DNA of 64,000 nt from Mycolicibacterium tokaiense (GTDB taxonomy: Bacteria; Actinomycetota; Actinomycetes; Mycobacteriales; Mycobacteriaceae), in contig NZ_AP022600.1 in assembly GCF_010725885.1 (NCBI RefSeq), positions 1,426,001 through 1,490,000 of the forward strand, in the 5' to 3' direction. Positions 26,324 through 34,860 of this stretch are shown one piece after another; positions within the stretch are counted from its first letter, which is position 1; each line of letters begins with the position of its first letter. The notes beneath the pieces are model-generated. The model did not search any database and was not told where the DNA came from. It saw only the letters and a program-made list of their open reading frames with translations. Both the position numbers and the translations under genes were made by a program.

Positions 26324-27138
26324 CGCTTACACTGGGACCCGTCATGACCCCAGACATCGACGGCGCGCCCTCCCCAGACAAGGCCCCGGCGGCTGTCCAA
26401 TCGGTGGATCGGGCGCTGATGGTGCTGGAGATCCTGGGCAAATTCGGGTCCGCCGGGGTCACCGAGATCGCCACCGAACTCGGCGTGCACAAGTCGACGG
26501 TGTCGCGGCTCGTCACGGTGCTGGAGTCCCGCGGTTTCGTCGAACAACTCTCCGAGCGGGGCAAGTACCGGTTGGGCTTCACCATCGTCCGGCTCGCCGG
26601 CTCCACCAGTGCGCAGATGGATCTGGCCAAGGAGAGCCAGCCGGTGTGTGATGAACTGGCGCAACAGAGCGGCGAGACCACCAACATCGCGATCCTCGAC
26701 GGCACGCGGATCATCAACGTCGTCGAGGCGCATGGGCCCGCTGAGATCACCTTGCGGACCTGGGTGGGCCAGAACTGCCCGGCCCACGCCACCTCCAGCG
26801 GCAAGGTACTGCTGTCCGGCCTGTCGGCGACCGCGGTGCGTGAGCTGCTGGGTGAGCCGTTGCCCACCTTCACCGAGATGACGGTCGCCGACGTGGATTC
26901 CCTGGTGGCCGAACTGCAGCAGGTGCGGCAGGCCGGTTGGGCCAGTGTCCGCGAAGAACTCGAAGTGGGCCTCAACGCCGTCGCGGCGCCGGTACGCGAC
27001 AGCACCGGCAAGATCGTTGCCGCTCTGAGTGTTTCGGGCCCCGCGTACCGGCTGGGGGCCGACCGGTTCGAGGAGGTCGCGGCCATGACCACGCTGGCCG
27101 CGCGACGGATCAGCCTGCGCCTGGGCTTCGTCGGCTGA
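26320..27138 (+). CDS. IclR-family transcriptional regulator
   Basis: A 272-residue IclR protein. The winged helix is at about residues 28-85 (SVDRALMVLEILGKFG, VTEIATELGVHKSTVSRLVTVLE, GKYRLG). The ligand-binding domain follows with the family's CPAHATSSGKVLLS, GWASVREELEVGLNAVAAPV and ALSVSGPAYRL. The ATG at 26320 overlaps the Rieske gene stop (ATGA); a second ATG at 26344 is possible and would cost eight residues. Its place inside the catabolic operon, and the shared boxes before 21569 and 28598, suggest it controls both and senses a pathway intermediate such as betaine or dimethylglycine. Confidence 0.9.
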   Translation: MTLTLGPVMTPDIDGAPSPDKAPAAVQSVDRALMVLEILGKFGSAGVTEIATELGVHKSTVSRLVTVLESRGFVEQLSERGKYRLGFTIVRLAGSTSAQMDLAKESQPVCDELAQQSGETTNIAILDGTRIINVVEAHGPAEITLRTWVGQNCPAHATSSGKVLLSGLSATAVRELLGEPLPTFTEMTVADVDSLVAELQQVRQAGWASVREELEVGLNAVAAPVRDSTGKIVAALSVSGPAYRLGADRFEEVAAMTTLAARRISLRLGFVG

Positions 27139-27144
27139 TCCGCC

Positions 27145-28512
27145 ATGCTCAGCGTCTTCGAGCTCTTCAAAGTCGGTATCGGACCGTCGAGTTCGCACAC
27201 CGTCGGGCCGATGCGTGCGGCCACGCGGTTCGTCGACTGGCTGGCCGGCCGGTCCCGGCTCACAGACACGGTGTCGCTTCAGGTGGAGCTGTTCGGGTCA
27301 CTGGGGGCCACCGGCGTCGGTCACGGCACCGTCGACGCGGTGGTGCTCGGACTACTGGGGCAGCGTCCCGAGACCGTGGACCCCGACACCATCCCCGCAC
27401 TGCTGTCCGCCGTCGACGACCGCGGAACGCTCACCCTGCCCGGTGACCACACCATCGACTTCATTCCGGCCCGCGACATCCGATTGCACGCGGGGCAGCG
27501 GCTCGAGCATCACACCAACGGCATGCGCTTCACCGCACTCGACGACGGTGGCAGCACGGTCGGCACCCGCGACTACTTCTCGGTGGGTGGCGGCTTCGTG
27601 GTCGACGAAGACGAAGTGGCCTCACCCGGTGGCAGCGTCACCGCCGCAGCACCGTACCCCTTTCGCACCGCTGCGGAGTTGCTGGCGCTGGCCGAGCGAA
27701 CCGGCCGGCAGATCAGCGATCTGATGCTGGCCAACGAGTCGATCAGTCGCGGAGAAGACGACGTGCGCGCCGACCTGTTGGCGATCTGGCAGGTGATGCA
27801 GCAGTGTGTCGAGCGCGGGATGACCGGCACCGGTGTGCTGCCCGGCGCCCTGCGGGTGCGCCGGCGCGCGGCGACCCTGCGCACCACACTCGAGCGCGAG
27901 CGCGGGTCGGGCGATCCGTTGGCAGCCATGGATTGGGTTGCCCTGTACGCCCTTTCGGTCAACGAGGAGAATGCCGCCGGCGGCCGGGTGGTCACCGCGC
28001 CCACCAACGGTGCGGCCGGGATCGTGCCCGCGGTGTTGCACTACTGCCGCGACTTCCTTCCCGGGTTCGACGACCGGGCGGTGGTGCGGTTCTTGTTGAC
28101 CGCGGGCGCAGTGGGCATCCTGTGCAAGACCAATGCGTCGATCTCCGGCGCCGAGGTGGGCTGCCAGGGCGAGGTGGGCTCGGCCTGCGCCATGGCGGCG
28201 GCCGGACTGGCGGAAGTACTGGGGGGCAGCCCGGCTCAGGTCGAGAACGCCGCGGAGATCGGCATCGAGCACAACCTCGGGCTGACCTGTGATCCCGTGG
28301 GCGGCCTCGTGCAGATCCCCTGCATCGAGCGCAATGCGGTGGCGTCGGTGAAGGCCATCACCGCAGCCCGGATGGCGTTGCGGGGCGACGGAACGCACCA
28401 CGTCGGCCTGGACACCGCCATCAAGACCATGCGCGACACCGGAGCCGATATGGCCGAGAAGTACAAGGAGACTTCCCTGGGGGGCCTGGCGCTCAACGTC
28501 GTGGAGTGTTGA
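27145..28512 (+). CDS. sdaA: L-serine ammonia-lyase (single-chain, iron-sulfur type)
   Basis: A 455-residue L-serine dehydratase that deaminates serine to pyruvate. It opens with the hallmark [20 protein letters not shown], and has [46 protein letters not shown] (split here by name only) and [23 protein letters not shown], which hold the cysteines for the [4Fe-4S] cluster. This is the one-chain type with beta and alpha domains in one protein, of normal length. It follows the IclR gene by 6 bp, so glycine made by the upstream demethylases can be drained to pyruvate after conversion to serine. Serine hydroxymethyltransferase is not in the window. Confidence 0.93.
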   Translation: MLSVFELFKVGIGPSSSHTVGPMRAATRFVDWLAGRSRLTDTVSLQVELFGSLGATGVGHGTVDAVVLGLLGQRPETVDPDTIPALLSAVDDRGTLTLPGDHTIDFIPARDIRLHAGQRLEHHTNGMRFTALDDGGSTVGTRDYFSVGGGFVVDEDEVASPGGSVTAAAPYPFRTAAELLALAERTGRQISDLMLANESISRGEDDVRADLLAIWQVMQQCVERGMTGTGVLPGALRVRRRAATLRTTLERERGSGDPLAAMDWVALYALSVNEENAAGGRVVTAPTNGAAGIVPAVLHYCRDFLPGFDDRAVVRFLLTAGAVGILCKTNASISGAEVGCQGEVGSACAMAAAGLAEVLGGSPAQVENAAEIGIEHNLGLTCDPVGGLVQIPCIERNAVASVKAITAARMALRGDGTHHVGLDTAIKTMRDTGADMAEKYKETSLGGLALNVVEC

Positions 28513-28533
28513 CCAGATGTCCAGCAGGTCGAC

Positions 28534-28578
28534 ACGCAATGTTGTTTAATACGCAACACGTGCGCTGTACGCAACACG
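28534..28578. promoter_or_regulatory. Three phased ACGCAA boxes, candidate IclR operator before the transporter gene
   Basis: ACGCAA occurs at 28534, 28551 and 28569, spaced 17 and 18 bp; the last two extend to ACGCAACACG. The middle one reads ATACGCAACA, matching the arms of the inverted repeat at 21521-21557 at nine of ten bases. The 85-bp gap between sdaA and the transporter gene therefore looks like a separate regulated promoter. Confidence 0.6.
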
Positions 28579-28597
28579 TCGCCGTAAGGAGCTCGTG

Positions 28598-30361
28598 ATG
28601 TCGATCGACACGAACAAGGCCTCCACCCCAAGCCCCGACGAGGGCGCCGACCGCGACGACGCTGCGCGCCCACACCCCCTGGCGCCGCTCACCGCCAAGA
28701 TCGAGCCCAAGGACCCCAACCCGGGCCGCGACTGGGTGGTCTTCGGCGTCGCGGGCATCGCTTCCCTGGCCTTCGTCGTGTGGGGGCTGGTTGACACCCC
28801 CGGGCTGTCGGCGGTCTCCGCCGGCACCAAGGACGCGGCCATCAAGGGCCTGGGCTGGTTCTTCGTCCTGGCCGCCAGCTTCTTCGTGATCTACGTGCTG
28901 TGGCTGGCCGCCAGCAAGTACGGGCGCATCCCCCTGGGATGCGACGACGAGCAACCGGAGTTCCGCACCATCTCCTGGATCGCCATGATGTTCAGCGCGG
29001 GCATGGGCATCGGGCTGATGTTCTGGGGTGTCGCCGAGCCACTGAACCACTTCGTGACGCCGCCTCCCGGCACCAGCGAGGCGCAGTCCGACGAGGCTTT
29101 CCAGACGGCCATGGCCACCACGATGTTCCACTGGGGCCTGCACCCCTGGGCCATCTACGCCGTGGTGGGCCTGGCCATCGGTTACGGCATGTACCGCAAG
29201 GGGCGGCCCGGGCTGCTGTCGTCGGCCTTCACCTCGCTGTTCGGTGACCGCGCCAACGGGCCCGCCGGCAAGGTCATCGACATCCTGGCGATCTTCGCCA
29301 CCCTGTTCGGATCGGCCGCCTCGCTGGGCCTGGGCGCCCTGCAGATCGGCGACGGCCTGGAATTCAACGGGTGGGTCGGCACGGTCGGCACGCCGATCCT
29401 GGTGGCCATCATCGCGGTGCTGACCGTCGCTTTCATCCTCTCGGCGGTCTCCGGCATCGCGCGCGGCATCCAGTGGCTGTCCAATATCAACATGGTGCTG
29501 GCACTGGTGCTGGCCGTCTTCGTCTTCGTCGCCGGACCCACCCTGTTGATCCTCAACCTCATCCCCAGCGCGCTCGGCGACTACATCCGCGATTTCGTCG
29601 CGATGAGCGCACGCACCGACGCCAACGGCGACGCCGAACTCGCCGCGTGGCTGTCCGGATGGACCATCTTCTACTGGGCGTGGTGGGTGTCGTGGACGCC
29701 GTTCGTGGGCATGTTCATCGCCCGGATCAGCCGCGGGCGCACCATCCGTCAGTTCGTCACAGGGGTACTGCTGGTGCCCACCCTGGTCAGCCTGATGTGG
29801 TTCGCGATCTTCGGCGGTGCGGGAATCGACCGGCAGCGCACGGTCGGGGACATGGTGGACGCCGACGGCGCGGTCAACAGCACCGGAGCGCTGTTCCAGC
29901 TGCTCGACACCATGCCGTTGGCTGCCATCACCACCGTCCTGGTGATGATCCTGGTGGCGATCTTCTTCGTATCCGGCGCCGACGCCGCGTCCATCGTGAT
30001 GGGGTCGCTGTCCGAACGCGGCTCGCACGAACCCCGCCGCGCGACGGTCGTGTTCTGGGGCTCCTTGACCGGGGCGGTGGCCGCGATCATGTTGATCATC
30101 GGTGGCGGCGGGGCCGATGCCCTGACCGGGCTGCAGAACCTGACGATCGTCGCGGCCGTGCCGTTCGTGATCGTGATGGTGCTGCTGTGTGTGGCGCTGT
30201 ACAAAGACCTGCGCCACGACCGCATCGTGGTGGTCGACCGACGCAGCACCGAGTTGGTGGAGCGGGCCGTGGTGACCGGATCCGGGCACTACGGCGACAA
30301 TTTCGACCTTGTGACCCGCTATCACAAACTCGACAACGGGCAGTCCAAGGAGGAGGACTAG
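28598..30361 (+). CDS. BCCT-family transporter (betaine/choline/carnitine type)
   Basis: A 587-residue membrane protein with about twelve hydrophobic segments between residues 45 and 510. Family motifs are visible: MMFSAGMGIGLMFWGVAEP (the glycine-rich and tryptophan-containing substrate region), FHWGLHPWAIYAVVGL, and YWAWWVSWTPFVGMFIARISRGRT, the most conserved stretch of BCCT carriers. It should import glycine betaine or a similar quaternary amine with sodium or protons. The ATG at 28598 lies 6 nt after AAGGAG; a GTG one codon earlier is less well placed. It stands at the end of the demethylation cluster behind its own copy of the shared box. The last 4 bases overlap a small antisense gene. 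Confidence 0.93.
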   Translation: MSIDTNKASTPSPDEGADRDDAARPHPLAPLTAKIEPKDPNPGRDWVVFGVAGIASLAFVVWGLVDTPGLSAVSAGTKDAAIKGLGWFFVLAASFFVIYVLWLAASKYGRIPLGCDDEQPEFRTISWIAMMFSAGMGIGLMFWGVAEPLNHFVTPPPGTSEAQSDEAFQTAMATTMFHWGLHPWAIYAVVGLAIGYGMYRKGRPGLLSSAFTSLFGDRANGPAGKVIDILAIFATLFGSAASLGLGALQIGDGLEFNGWVGTVGTPILVAIIAVLTVAFILSAVSGIARGIQWLSNINMVLALVLAVFVFVAGPTLLILNLIPSALGDYIRDFVAMSARTDANGDAELAAWLSGWTIFYWAWWVSWTPFVGMFIARISRGRTIRQFVTGVLLVPTLVSLMWFAIFGGAGIDRQRTVGDMVDADGAVNSTGALFQLLDTMPLAAITTVLVMILVAIFFVSGADAASIVMGSLSERGSHEPRRATVVFWGSLTGAVAAIMLIIGGGGADALTGLQNLTIVAAVPFVIVMVLLCVALYKDLRHDRIVVVDRRSTELVERAVVTGSGHYGDNFDLVTRYHKLDNGQSKEED

Positions 30362-30459
30362 CGGCTGGCGCCCGCGTCGTCGCCGCGGCCGTCGCAGGAC
30401 ACGCAGTCGGACTCGTCGAAGCCGAAGGTGCCGCAGGTGGGGCAGATGAAGTCGAGCAT
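30358..30459 (-). CDS. 33-residue zinc-ribbon miniprotein
   Basis: A very short reading frame, MLDFICPTCGTFGFDES then DCVSCDGRG and a short polar tail. Two C-x2-C knuckles (CPTC and CVSC) separated by ten residues are the pattern of a minimal zinc ribbon. A good ribosome binding site, GGGAGG, lies 5 nt before the ATG at 30459. The stop overlaps the stop of the BCCT gene on the other strand by 4 nt. The codon use and coherent cysteine spacing make chance unlikely. Function unknown; it may be a metal-binding or partner-binding peptide. Confidence 0.62.
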   Translation of the reverse strand: MLDFICPTCGTFGFDESDCVSCDGRGDDAGASR

Positions 30460-30676
30460 TGAGGGCCTCCCGAAGCCGAACCGTCACGCCCACTGTTCGG
30501 GCGTTGCTTGCCTTTACCCGACGATTGTCTCGGGGAAACCACACCCCCAGCACAACGCGAACTGCTAGTTTGCTGTGCACGTGAGGTCACATATTGCTCA
30601 AGGATGAGGGCACCTGCCGCGGCACCTCAAAGAGTCGGGATGACGCGGATCGGGCCATGACCTTCCGGGGTGGGGG

Positions 30677-31624
30677 TTGGCTGTGGACGATCTGCGTTTC
30701 GACAGCACCGATCTTGTTGCCACCGAAAATTTTCTGGCCAAGGCATACACCTCCCTGCGCATCAGCGGGCACGGTCAATCGACCCGGGCGCGGATCGACC
30801 GTCGGTGGCTGGGTCAGGTGAGCCTGGATTCACTGTCGTTCAGTTTCGACATGCAGTTCAACGTCCTGCCTTTGCACAAGCTGCTCATCGGCCGCGTGCA
30901 CTCCGGACTCATCGAGACCCGGTTCGGCTCCGTTCGCAACGTCCTGGCCCCCGGCGACGTCGCGCTGATCGCGCCGCCGGGGGCCGCCTACTCCGGGCAG
31001 CTGACCGCGGGAGCACACGACGCGACGATGCTGGAGGTCGGCCAGTTGGACCGGGTGGCCTCGCCGAGGGACTCCGGCGGCCATGTGGTGCTCACCGGGC
31101 ACCGTCCCGTCTCCCCCACCGCCGGAGCCCATCTGGGCGCCTGCGTCGGCTATCTGCGCGAGCGGGTGGTCGCCGATCCGAGCATGCGTGACTCACCCCT
31201 GGTGGCCTCCACCGCGGCCATGCACCTGGCGGCGGTGGTGCTCAACACCTTCCCCAGCAACGCTCATCTGGAGCCCACCGCCGCCGACCGCACCGGCGCC
31301 AAGGCCACCGCACTGCGGCGGGCCATCGCCTACATCGACGAGTCGGCGCATCTGGACATCTCCATCGGCGACATCGCCAAACACGTCAGCATGACCCCCC
31401 GCGGCGTGCAGTATCTATTTCGCCGCGAACTCGACTGCACCCCAATGGAATATGTCCGCCGGGTCCGACTGGAGCACGCACACGTCGAACTGCTGGGCGC
31501 CGACCCCGACACGGCATCGGTGGCGGCGATCGCCACCCGCTGGGGCTTCGCCCACAAAGGTCGCTTCGCCCGTCACTACCGCCAGACCTACGGCATGTCG
31601 CCGCACCAGACACTCAGCAGTTGA
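30677..31624 (+). CDS. AraC-family regulator (AraC-binding-like sensor domain)
   Basis: A 315-residue regulator. The N-terminal half has the cupin-like sensor arrangement of the AraC-binding-like family (FDMQFNVLPLHKLLIGRV, LAPGDVALIAPPGAAYSG). The C-terminal AraC double helix-turn-helix is complete: LDISIGDIAKHVSMTPRGVQYLFRRE and ASVAAIATRWGFAHKGRFARHYRQTYG. Start choice is uncertain: TTG at 30677 and GTG at 30683 are both in frame behind a G-rich stretch. The TetR gene follows 35 bp downstream. It may act on the neighbouring operon or on the betaine transporter, but no direct evidence links them. Confidence 0.85.
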   Translation: MAVDDLRFDSTDLVATENFLAKAYTSLRISGHGQSTRARIDRRWLGQVSLDSLSFSFDMQFNVLPLHKLLIGRVHSGLIETRFGSVRNVLAPGDVALIAPPGAAYSGQLTAGAHDATMLEVGQLDRVASPRDSGGHVVLTGHRPVSPTAGAHLGACVGYLRERVVADPSMRDSPLVASTAAMHLAAVVLNTFPSNAHLEPTAADRTGAKATALRRAIAYIDESAHLDISIGDIAKHVSMTPRGVQYLFRRELDCTPMEYVRRVRLEHAHVELLGADPDTASVAAIATRWGFAHKGRFARHYRQTYGMSPHQTLSS

Positions 31625-31659
31625 CCGGCCAGGTCCTGCGATGACAAGGTATCTCGCTG

Positions 31660-32289
31660 ATGGAAGGCAAACAGGAGCAGGCGCGGCTGGCGGTGTCGCG
31701 GCACGCCTGCGCGCTGTTCTGGGAGCACGGGGTGTCCGGCACCAGCGGTGACGACATCGCCACGGCAGCAGGGCTTTCCACTCGCACGGTGTGGCGGTAC
31801 TTCCGCTCCAAGGAGAGCTGCGTCGAGCCGGTGCTGGCCAAGTCGATGCAGCGCTTCGTCGGCATGCTGGAGCGCTGGCCCGATGATTTGTCCCTGGGCC
31901 GACACCTGGCGGCCGACGCGGTGACACACCCGTTCAGCCCGGCCGACCTCGAGGACGAGCGCCGCGCCATGCGCATCGCCGCCCTGACCGACCGCGAACC
32001 CGCGCTGCGCACGTCGTACCTGATGGTGCACGACGAACTCGAGCGCGCGCTGATCCCGGTGATCGCCAAACGGCTGCGCCGCGGTGTCGAAGACCTGACG
32101 GTGCGACTGTGCGCGGCCACCGTCACCGGGGCGCTGCGCGTCATCGACGAGGACGTCAGCCGGGCGGTGATCGTGGAGAACCGCACCTTCACCACCGAGG
32201 AGATCCTGATGTTGATCGACACCGCCATCTCCGACGCCACCAACGGCCGGCTCGGCGGGCCTGTCAGCGAGGAACCTCGGGAGGCGTGA
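31660..32289 (+). CDS. TetR-family regulator
   Basis: A 209-residue repressor-type protein. The helix-turn-helix at residues about 12-56 reads ALFWEHGVSGTSGDDIATAA then GLSTRTVWRYFRSKE. The rest is an all-helical ligand domain with TVRLCAATVTGALRVI as the best-conserved helix of the group. It lies just after the AraC gene and is convergent with the deacetylase gene, overlapping it by 26 bp. The operon from 36948 down to 32264 is a possible target but has its own divergent PucR regulator. Ligand unknown. Confidence 0.85.
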   Translation: MEGKQEQARLAVSRHACALFWEHGVSGTSGDDIATAAGLSTRTVWRYFRSKESCVEPVLAKSMQRFVGMLERWPDDLSLGRHLAADAVTHPFSPADLEDERRAMRIAALTDREPALRTSYLMVHDELERALIPVIAKRLRRGVEDLTVRLCAATVTGALRVIDEDVSRAVIVENRTFTTEEILMLIDTAISDATNGRLGGPVSEEPREA

Positions 32290-33121
32290 TCGATCGGGGC
32301 GCAAGGCGCAGTCCGCGAACGTGTTCGGCGATCTCGGACAGACTCGCCACCCAGACGTCGCTGTGGCCCCGCACATAACGCATCAGATCGCCGAGTTCGA
32401 AGGCACGCGACGGCCGGCCCGACAGGAACGGGTGATTGGTCAGCACCCAGCAGCCGCCCACCCGGCGCAGGCCGTCGAACTCCAGTTGCCAGAGTTCGCG
32501 GGCCTTTCGGGGGCTCTCGATCAACCCGGTGCCTGACACGTCGGGCAGGAAGCAGTACTGCTCCCAGTCGTCGAGCGCCCACTGGATCGGGATCTCCACC
32601 AGCGAGCCACCGGAGTCGACGGCCAGCTCGTAAGGATGATCGGCGTCCATCAGGCTGGAGTCGTAGAGAAACCCGCGCTCGGCGAGCAACCCCGGCGTAT
32701 GCCACGACAGATCCCACATCGGCGCCCGGTAGCCCACCGGCCGTACCCCGGCCACCTCGTCGAGCGCGGCCAGCCCGCGGTCCAGCGCGTCGATCTCCTC
32801 GTCCCGGGTCAGCTGCGTCGGCTGCTCGTGCAGGTAGCCGTGGTGGGCGATCTCGTGGCCGGCCGCCACCAGACTGCGGATCGCCGCCGGGTAGCGGTCG
32901 GCAGTGTGGCCCGGCACGAAGAACGTCGACCGGATCTGGTGCTCGTCCAGCAGATCCAGGATTCGCGGGATCCCCACCAGCGGCCCGTAGGCCTGGTGGC
33001 TCATCACGCTCATCCGCGCGCCCACCGCCTCATTGCCCCACAGCACCGCGGACTCGGCGTCGACGTCGAAGGTGAACGCCGCGGCGGCGCGCTTGCCGGC
33101 CGGCCAGCTGATCTCACTCAT
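32264..33121 (-). CDS. Polysaccharide deacetylase-fold hydrolase (PuuE/PgdA-like)
   Basis: A 285-residue NodB-homology protein. AAFTFDVDAES holds the catalytic and metal aspartates, STFFVPGHTAD the next family block, and EIAHHGYLHEQP the two metal histidines. The wording resembles the PuuE allantoinase and peptidoglycan-deacetylase-like cytoplasmic group; there is no signal peptide. It thus likely cleaves a C-N bond in a small molecule and not a wall polymer. It is the last gene of an operon and its start overlaps the stop of the ureohydrolase gene by 4 nt, which suggests both act on the same nitrogen compound. Confidence 0.83.
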   Translation of the reverse strand: MSEISWPAGKRAAAAFTFDVDAESAVLWGNEAVGARMSVMSHQAYGPLVGIPRILDLLDEHQIRSTFFVPGHTADRYPAAIRSLVAAGHEIAHHGYLHEQPTQLTRDEEIDALDRGLAALDEVAGVRPVGYRAPMWDLSWHTPGLLAERGFLYDSSLMDADHPYELAVDSGGSLVEIPIQWALDDWEQYCFLPDVSGTGLIESPRKARELWQLEFDGLRRVGGCWVLTNHPFLSGRPSRAFELGDLMRYVRGHSDVWVASLSEIAEHVRGLRLAPRSITPPEVPR

Positions 33122-34086
33122 GCGTCGACCATCAGGCTGATCAGCTCATAGGCGATGTTGGCGCCGGCGACGGCGGTGACCTCGGCGTGGTCGTAGGCCG
33201 GGGCCACTTCCACCACGTCCGCCCCGACGATGTGCAGGTCGCGCATGGCCCGCAGCACGGCCACCAGCTCCCGGCTGGTCATACCGCCGATCTCCGGAGT
33301 TCCGGTGCCCGGTGCGAACGCCGGGTCCAGCACGTCGATGTCGATGGACACGTACACCGGGTGCTCACCCACCCGCTGCAGTACCCGCTCGATCACACCA
33401 TCGATGCCGATCCGGTCGACATCGCGGCAGTGCACCACGGTGAAACCCAGTTCTTCGTCGTCGAGCAGGTCCTTGCGGTCGTAGAGCGAGCCGCGGATGC
33501 CGACATGCGCCGAATGGCCCTTGACCAACAGCCCCTGCTCGGCGGCCCGCCGGAACGGGGTGCCGTGGGTGCACGGCGCACCGAAGTAGGTGTCCCAGGT
33601 GTCGAGATGGGCGTCGAAGTGCACCAACGCAACCGGGCCGTGCAAATGGCTGGCCGCCTGCAGCGCCGGCAGTGCGATGGTGTGGTCGCCGCCCAGCAAC
33701 ACGAACCGCTGCGCGGGGTCGGTCACGATGTCGAGCACCCCCGCGCGGATCTGCTCCACCGCGACCTCGATGTCGAACGGGTTGGCCGCGATGTCACCGG
33801 CATCCACCACCTGGTTCGCGACGAACGGCGCCACCTCCAGGGCGGGGTGGTAGGGCTTCAGCAACCGTGATGCCTGCCGGATGGCCGACGGCCCGAATCG
33901 GGCGCCCGGCCGGTAAGTGACCCCGCTGTCGAAGGGGACGCCGATGACCGCCACGTCGTAGCGCTCGACATCGCGGGTCTGCGGCAGCCGCGCGAAGGTA
34001 CCCAGCCCGGCGTAGCGCGGAACCTGTTGTGCGTCCACCTGTCCGATGGTGCCCGATGCTGTGCGGACATAGGGTTCGGTGCTCAC
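33118..34086 (-). CDS. Agmatinase-family ureohydrolase
   Basis: A 322-residue arginase/agmatinase-fold enzyme with a complete binuclear metal site: His in LLGGDHTIALPAL, the D-x-H-x-D set in VHFDAHLDTWD, and the D-x-D pair in SIDIDVLDPAFAPGTGTPE. The motif GVPFDSGVTYRPGARFGP is the standard N-terminal block. It should release urea from a guanidino compound; agmatine, guanidinobutyrate, guanidinopropionate and guanidine itself are all possible. Its setting, with an APC permease, two SDRs and a deacetylase-fold enzyme under a PucR regulator, suggests uptake and use of a guanidino or ureido compound as nitrogen source. Confidence 0.88.
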   Translation of the reverse strand: MSTEPYVRTASGTIGQVDAQQVPRYAGLGTFARLPQTRDVERYDVAVIGVPFDSGVTYRPGARFGPSAIRQASRLLKPYHPALEVAPFVANQVVDAGDIAANPFDIEVAVEQIRAGVLDIVTDPAQRFVLLGGDHTIALPALQAASHLHGPVALVHFDAHLDTWDTYFGAPCTHGTPFRRAAEQGLLVKGHSAHVGIRGSLYDRKDLLDDEELGFTVVHCRDVDRIGIDGVIERVLQRVGEHPVYVSIDIDVLDPAFAPGTGTPEIGGMTSRELVAVLRAMRDLHIVGADVVEVAPAYDHAEVTAVAGANIAYELISLMVDA

Positions 34087-34095
34087 ATCAACCTC

Positions 34096-34860
34096 CTAGA
34101 CACGGGTCCGGGTCGATCCGCCGTTACACGAGATCACCTGTCCCACCACTGCTTTCATCTCGAAATCGCAGAGCAACTCCACGGCTGCGGCGATCTCGTC
34201 ACCGATACCGATGCGGCCCAGCGGGATGGCGGCCGCGTACTCGCGGTGCATCTGGTCCAGGCTCACCCCGGCGGCATCGGCGTCCACCCGCAGCTGCGGG
34301 GTGTCGGTCACCCCCGGCGCCACCGCGTTGACGATGATGTGTTCGGCGGCGAGCTCGCGACCCAGGGTTTTCACCAGAGCGATCAGCCCCGACTTGGCGG
34401 CTGCGTAGGCCGTGGCCGCCGGCCAGCCGGTGACACCCCACTCGCTGGTGACGACGACGACGCGGCCACCGCCGCGGGCGCGCAGGTGCGGCAGCGCCGC
34501 CTGCACCAGGAAGAAGGTGCCACCCAGGTTGGTGTCCACCACCTTCCACCAGTCGTCGGGGTCGTGCTCGAGCAGCGGCGCCATCGTCATGTAGGCGTGG
34601 TTGGCCACCAGGATGTCGAGCCCGCCGGCGGCTTGCACCACGTCGTCAGTCAGGCGGACGCATTCCTCCGGGTCGCTGACGTCGCCGACGGCGGTGTGGC
34701 CGCCGATCTCGGCGGCCAGGGCGCGCAGCCGGGGGCTGTCGGTGATGTCGTTGACGGCCACGGTGGCCCCCGCGGCTGCCAGGCGCCGCGCATGCGCGGC
34801 GCCCATCCCCTGGGCGGCGCCCGTCACCAGTGCGACTCGCCCGTGCAGGTCCGTGGTCAT
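34096..34860 (-). CDS. Short-chain dehydrogenase/reductase (first of two adjacent)
   Basis: A 254-residue classical SDR. NAD(P) motif TGAAQGMGAAH at residues 14-24, the NNAG-equivalent VANHAY, the catalytic serine region VTSEWG, and the Y-x3-K pair in TAYAAAKSGLIAL are all present, followed by VNAVAPGVTDTPQL. It oxidises or reduces a hydroxyl or keto group. It follows the second SDR gene through a 4-nt overlap and is 9 bp upstream of the ureohydrolase gene, so it is part of the same operon. The substrate may be a product of the guanidino compound's carbon chain. Confidence 0.87.
   Translation of the reverse strand: MTTDLHGRVALVTGAAQGMGAAHARRLAAAGATVAVNDITDSPRLRALAAEIGGHTAVGDVSDPEECVRLTDDVVQAAGGLDILVANHAYMTMAPLLEHDPDDWWKVVDTNLGGTFFLVQAALPHLRARGGGRVVVVTSEWGVTGWPAATAYAAAKSGLIALVKTLGRELAAEHIIVNAVAPGVTDTPQLRVDADAAGVSLDQMHREYAAAIPLGRIGIGDEIAAAVELLCDFEMKAVVGQVISCNGGSTRTRV

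Noticed and set aside
27139..27145. Glycine riboswitch before the serine dehydratase gene
   Set aside because: Only 6 bp separate the IclR stop and the sdaA start, too short for any riboswitch, and none is visible before the operon at 21432-21568.
28493..30580. A 695-codon open frame antisense to the BCCT transporter gene
   Set aside because: It is a GC-rich shadow: very rich in His, Asp, Gly and Arg, with no known domain, while the other strand codes for a textbook BCCT carrier.
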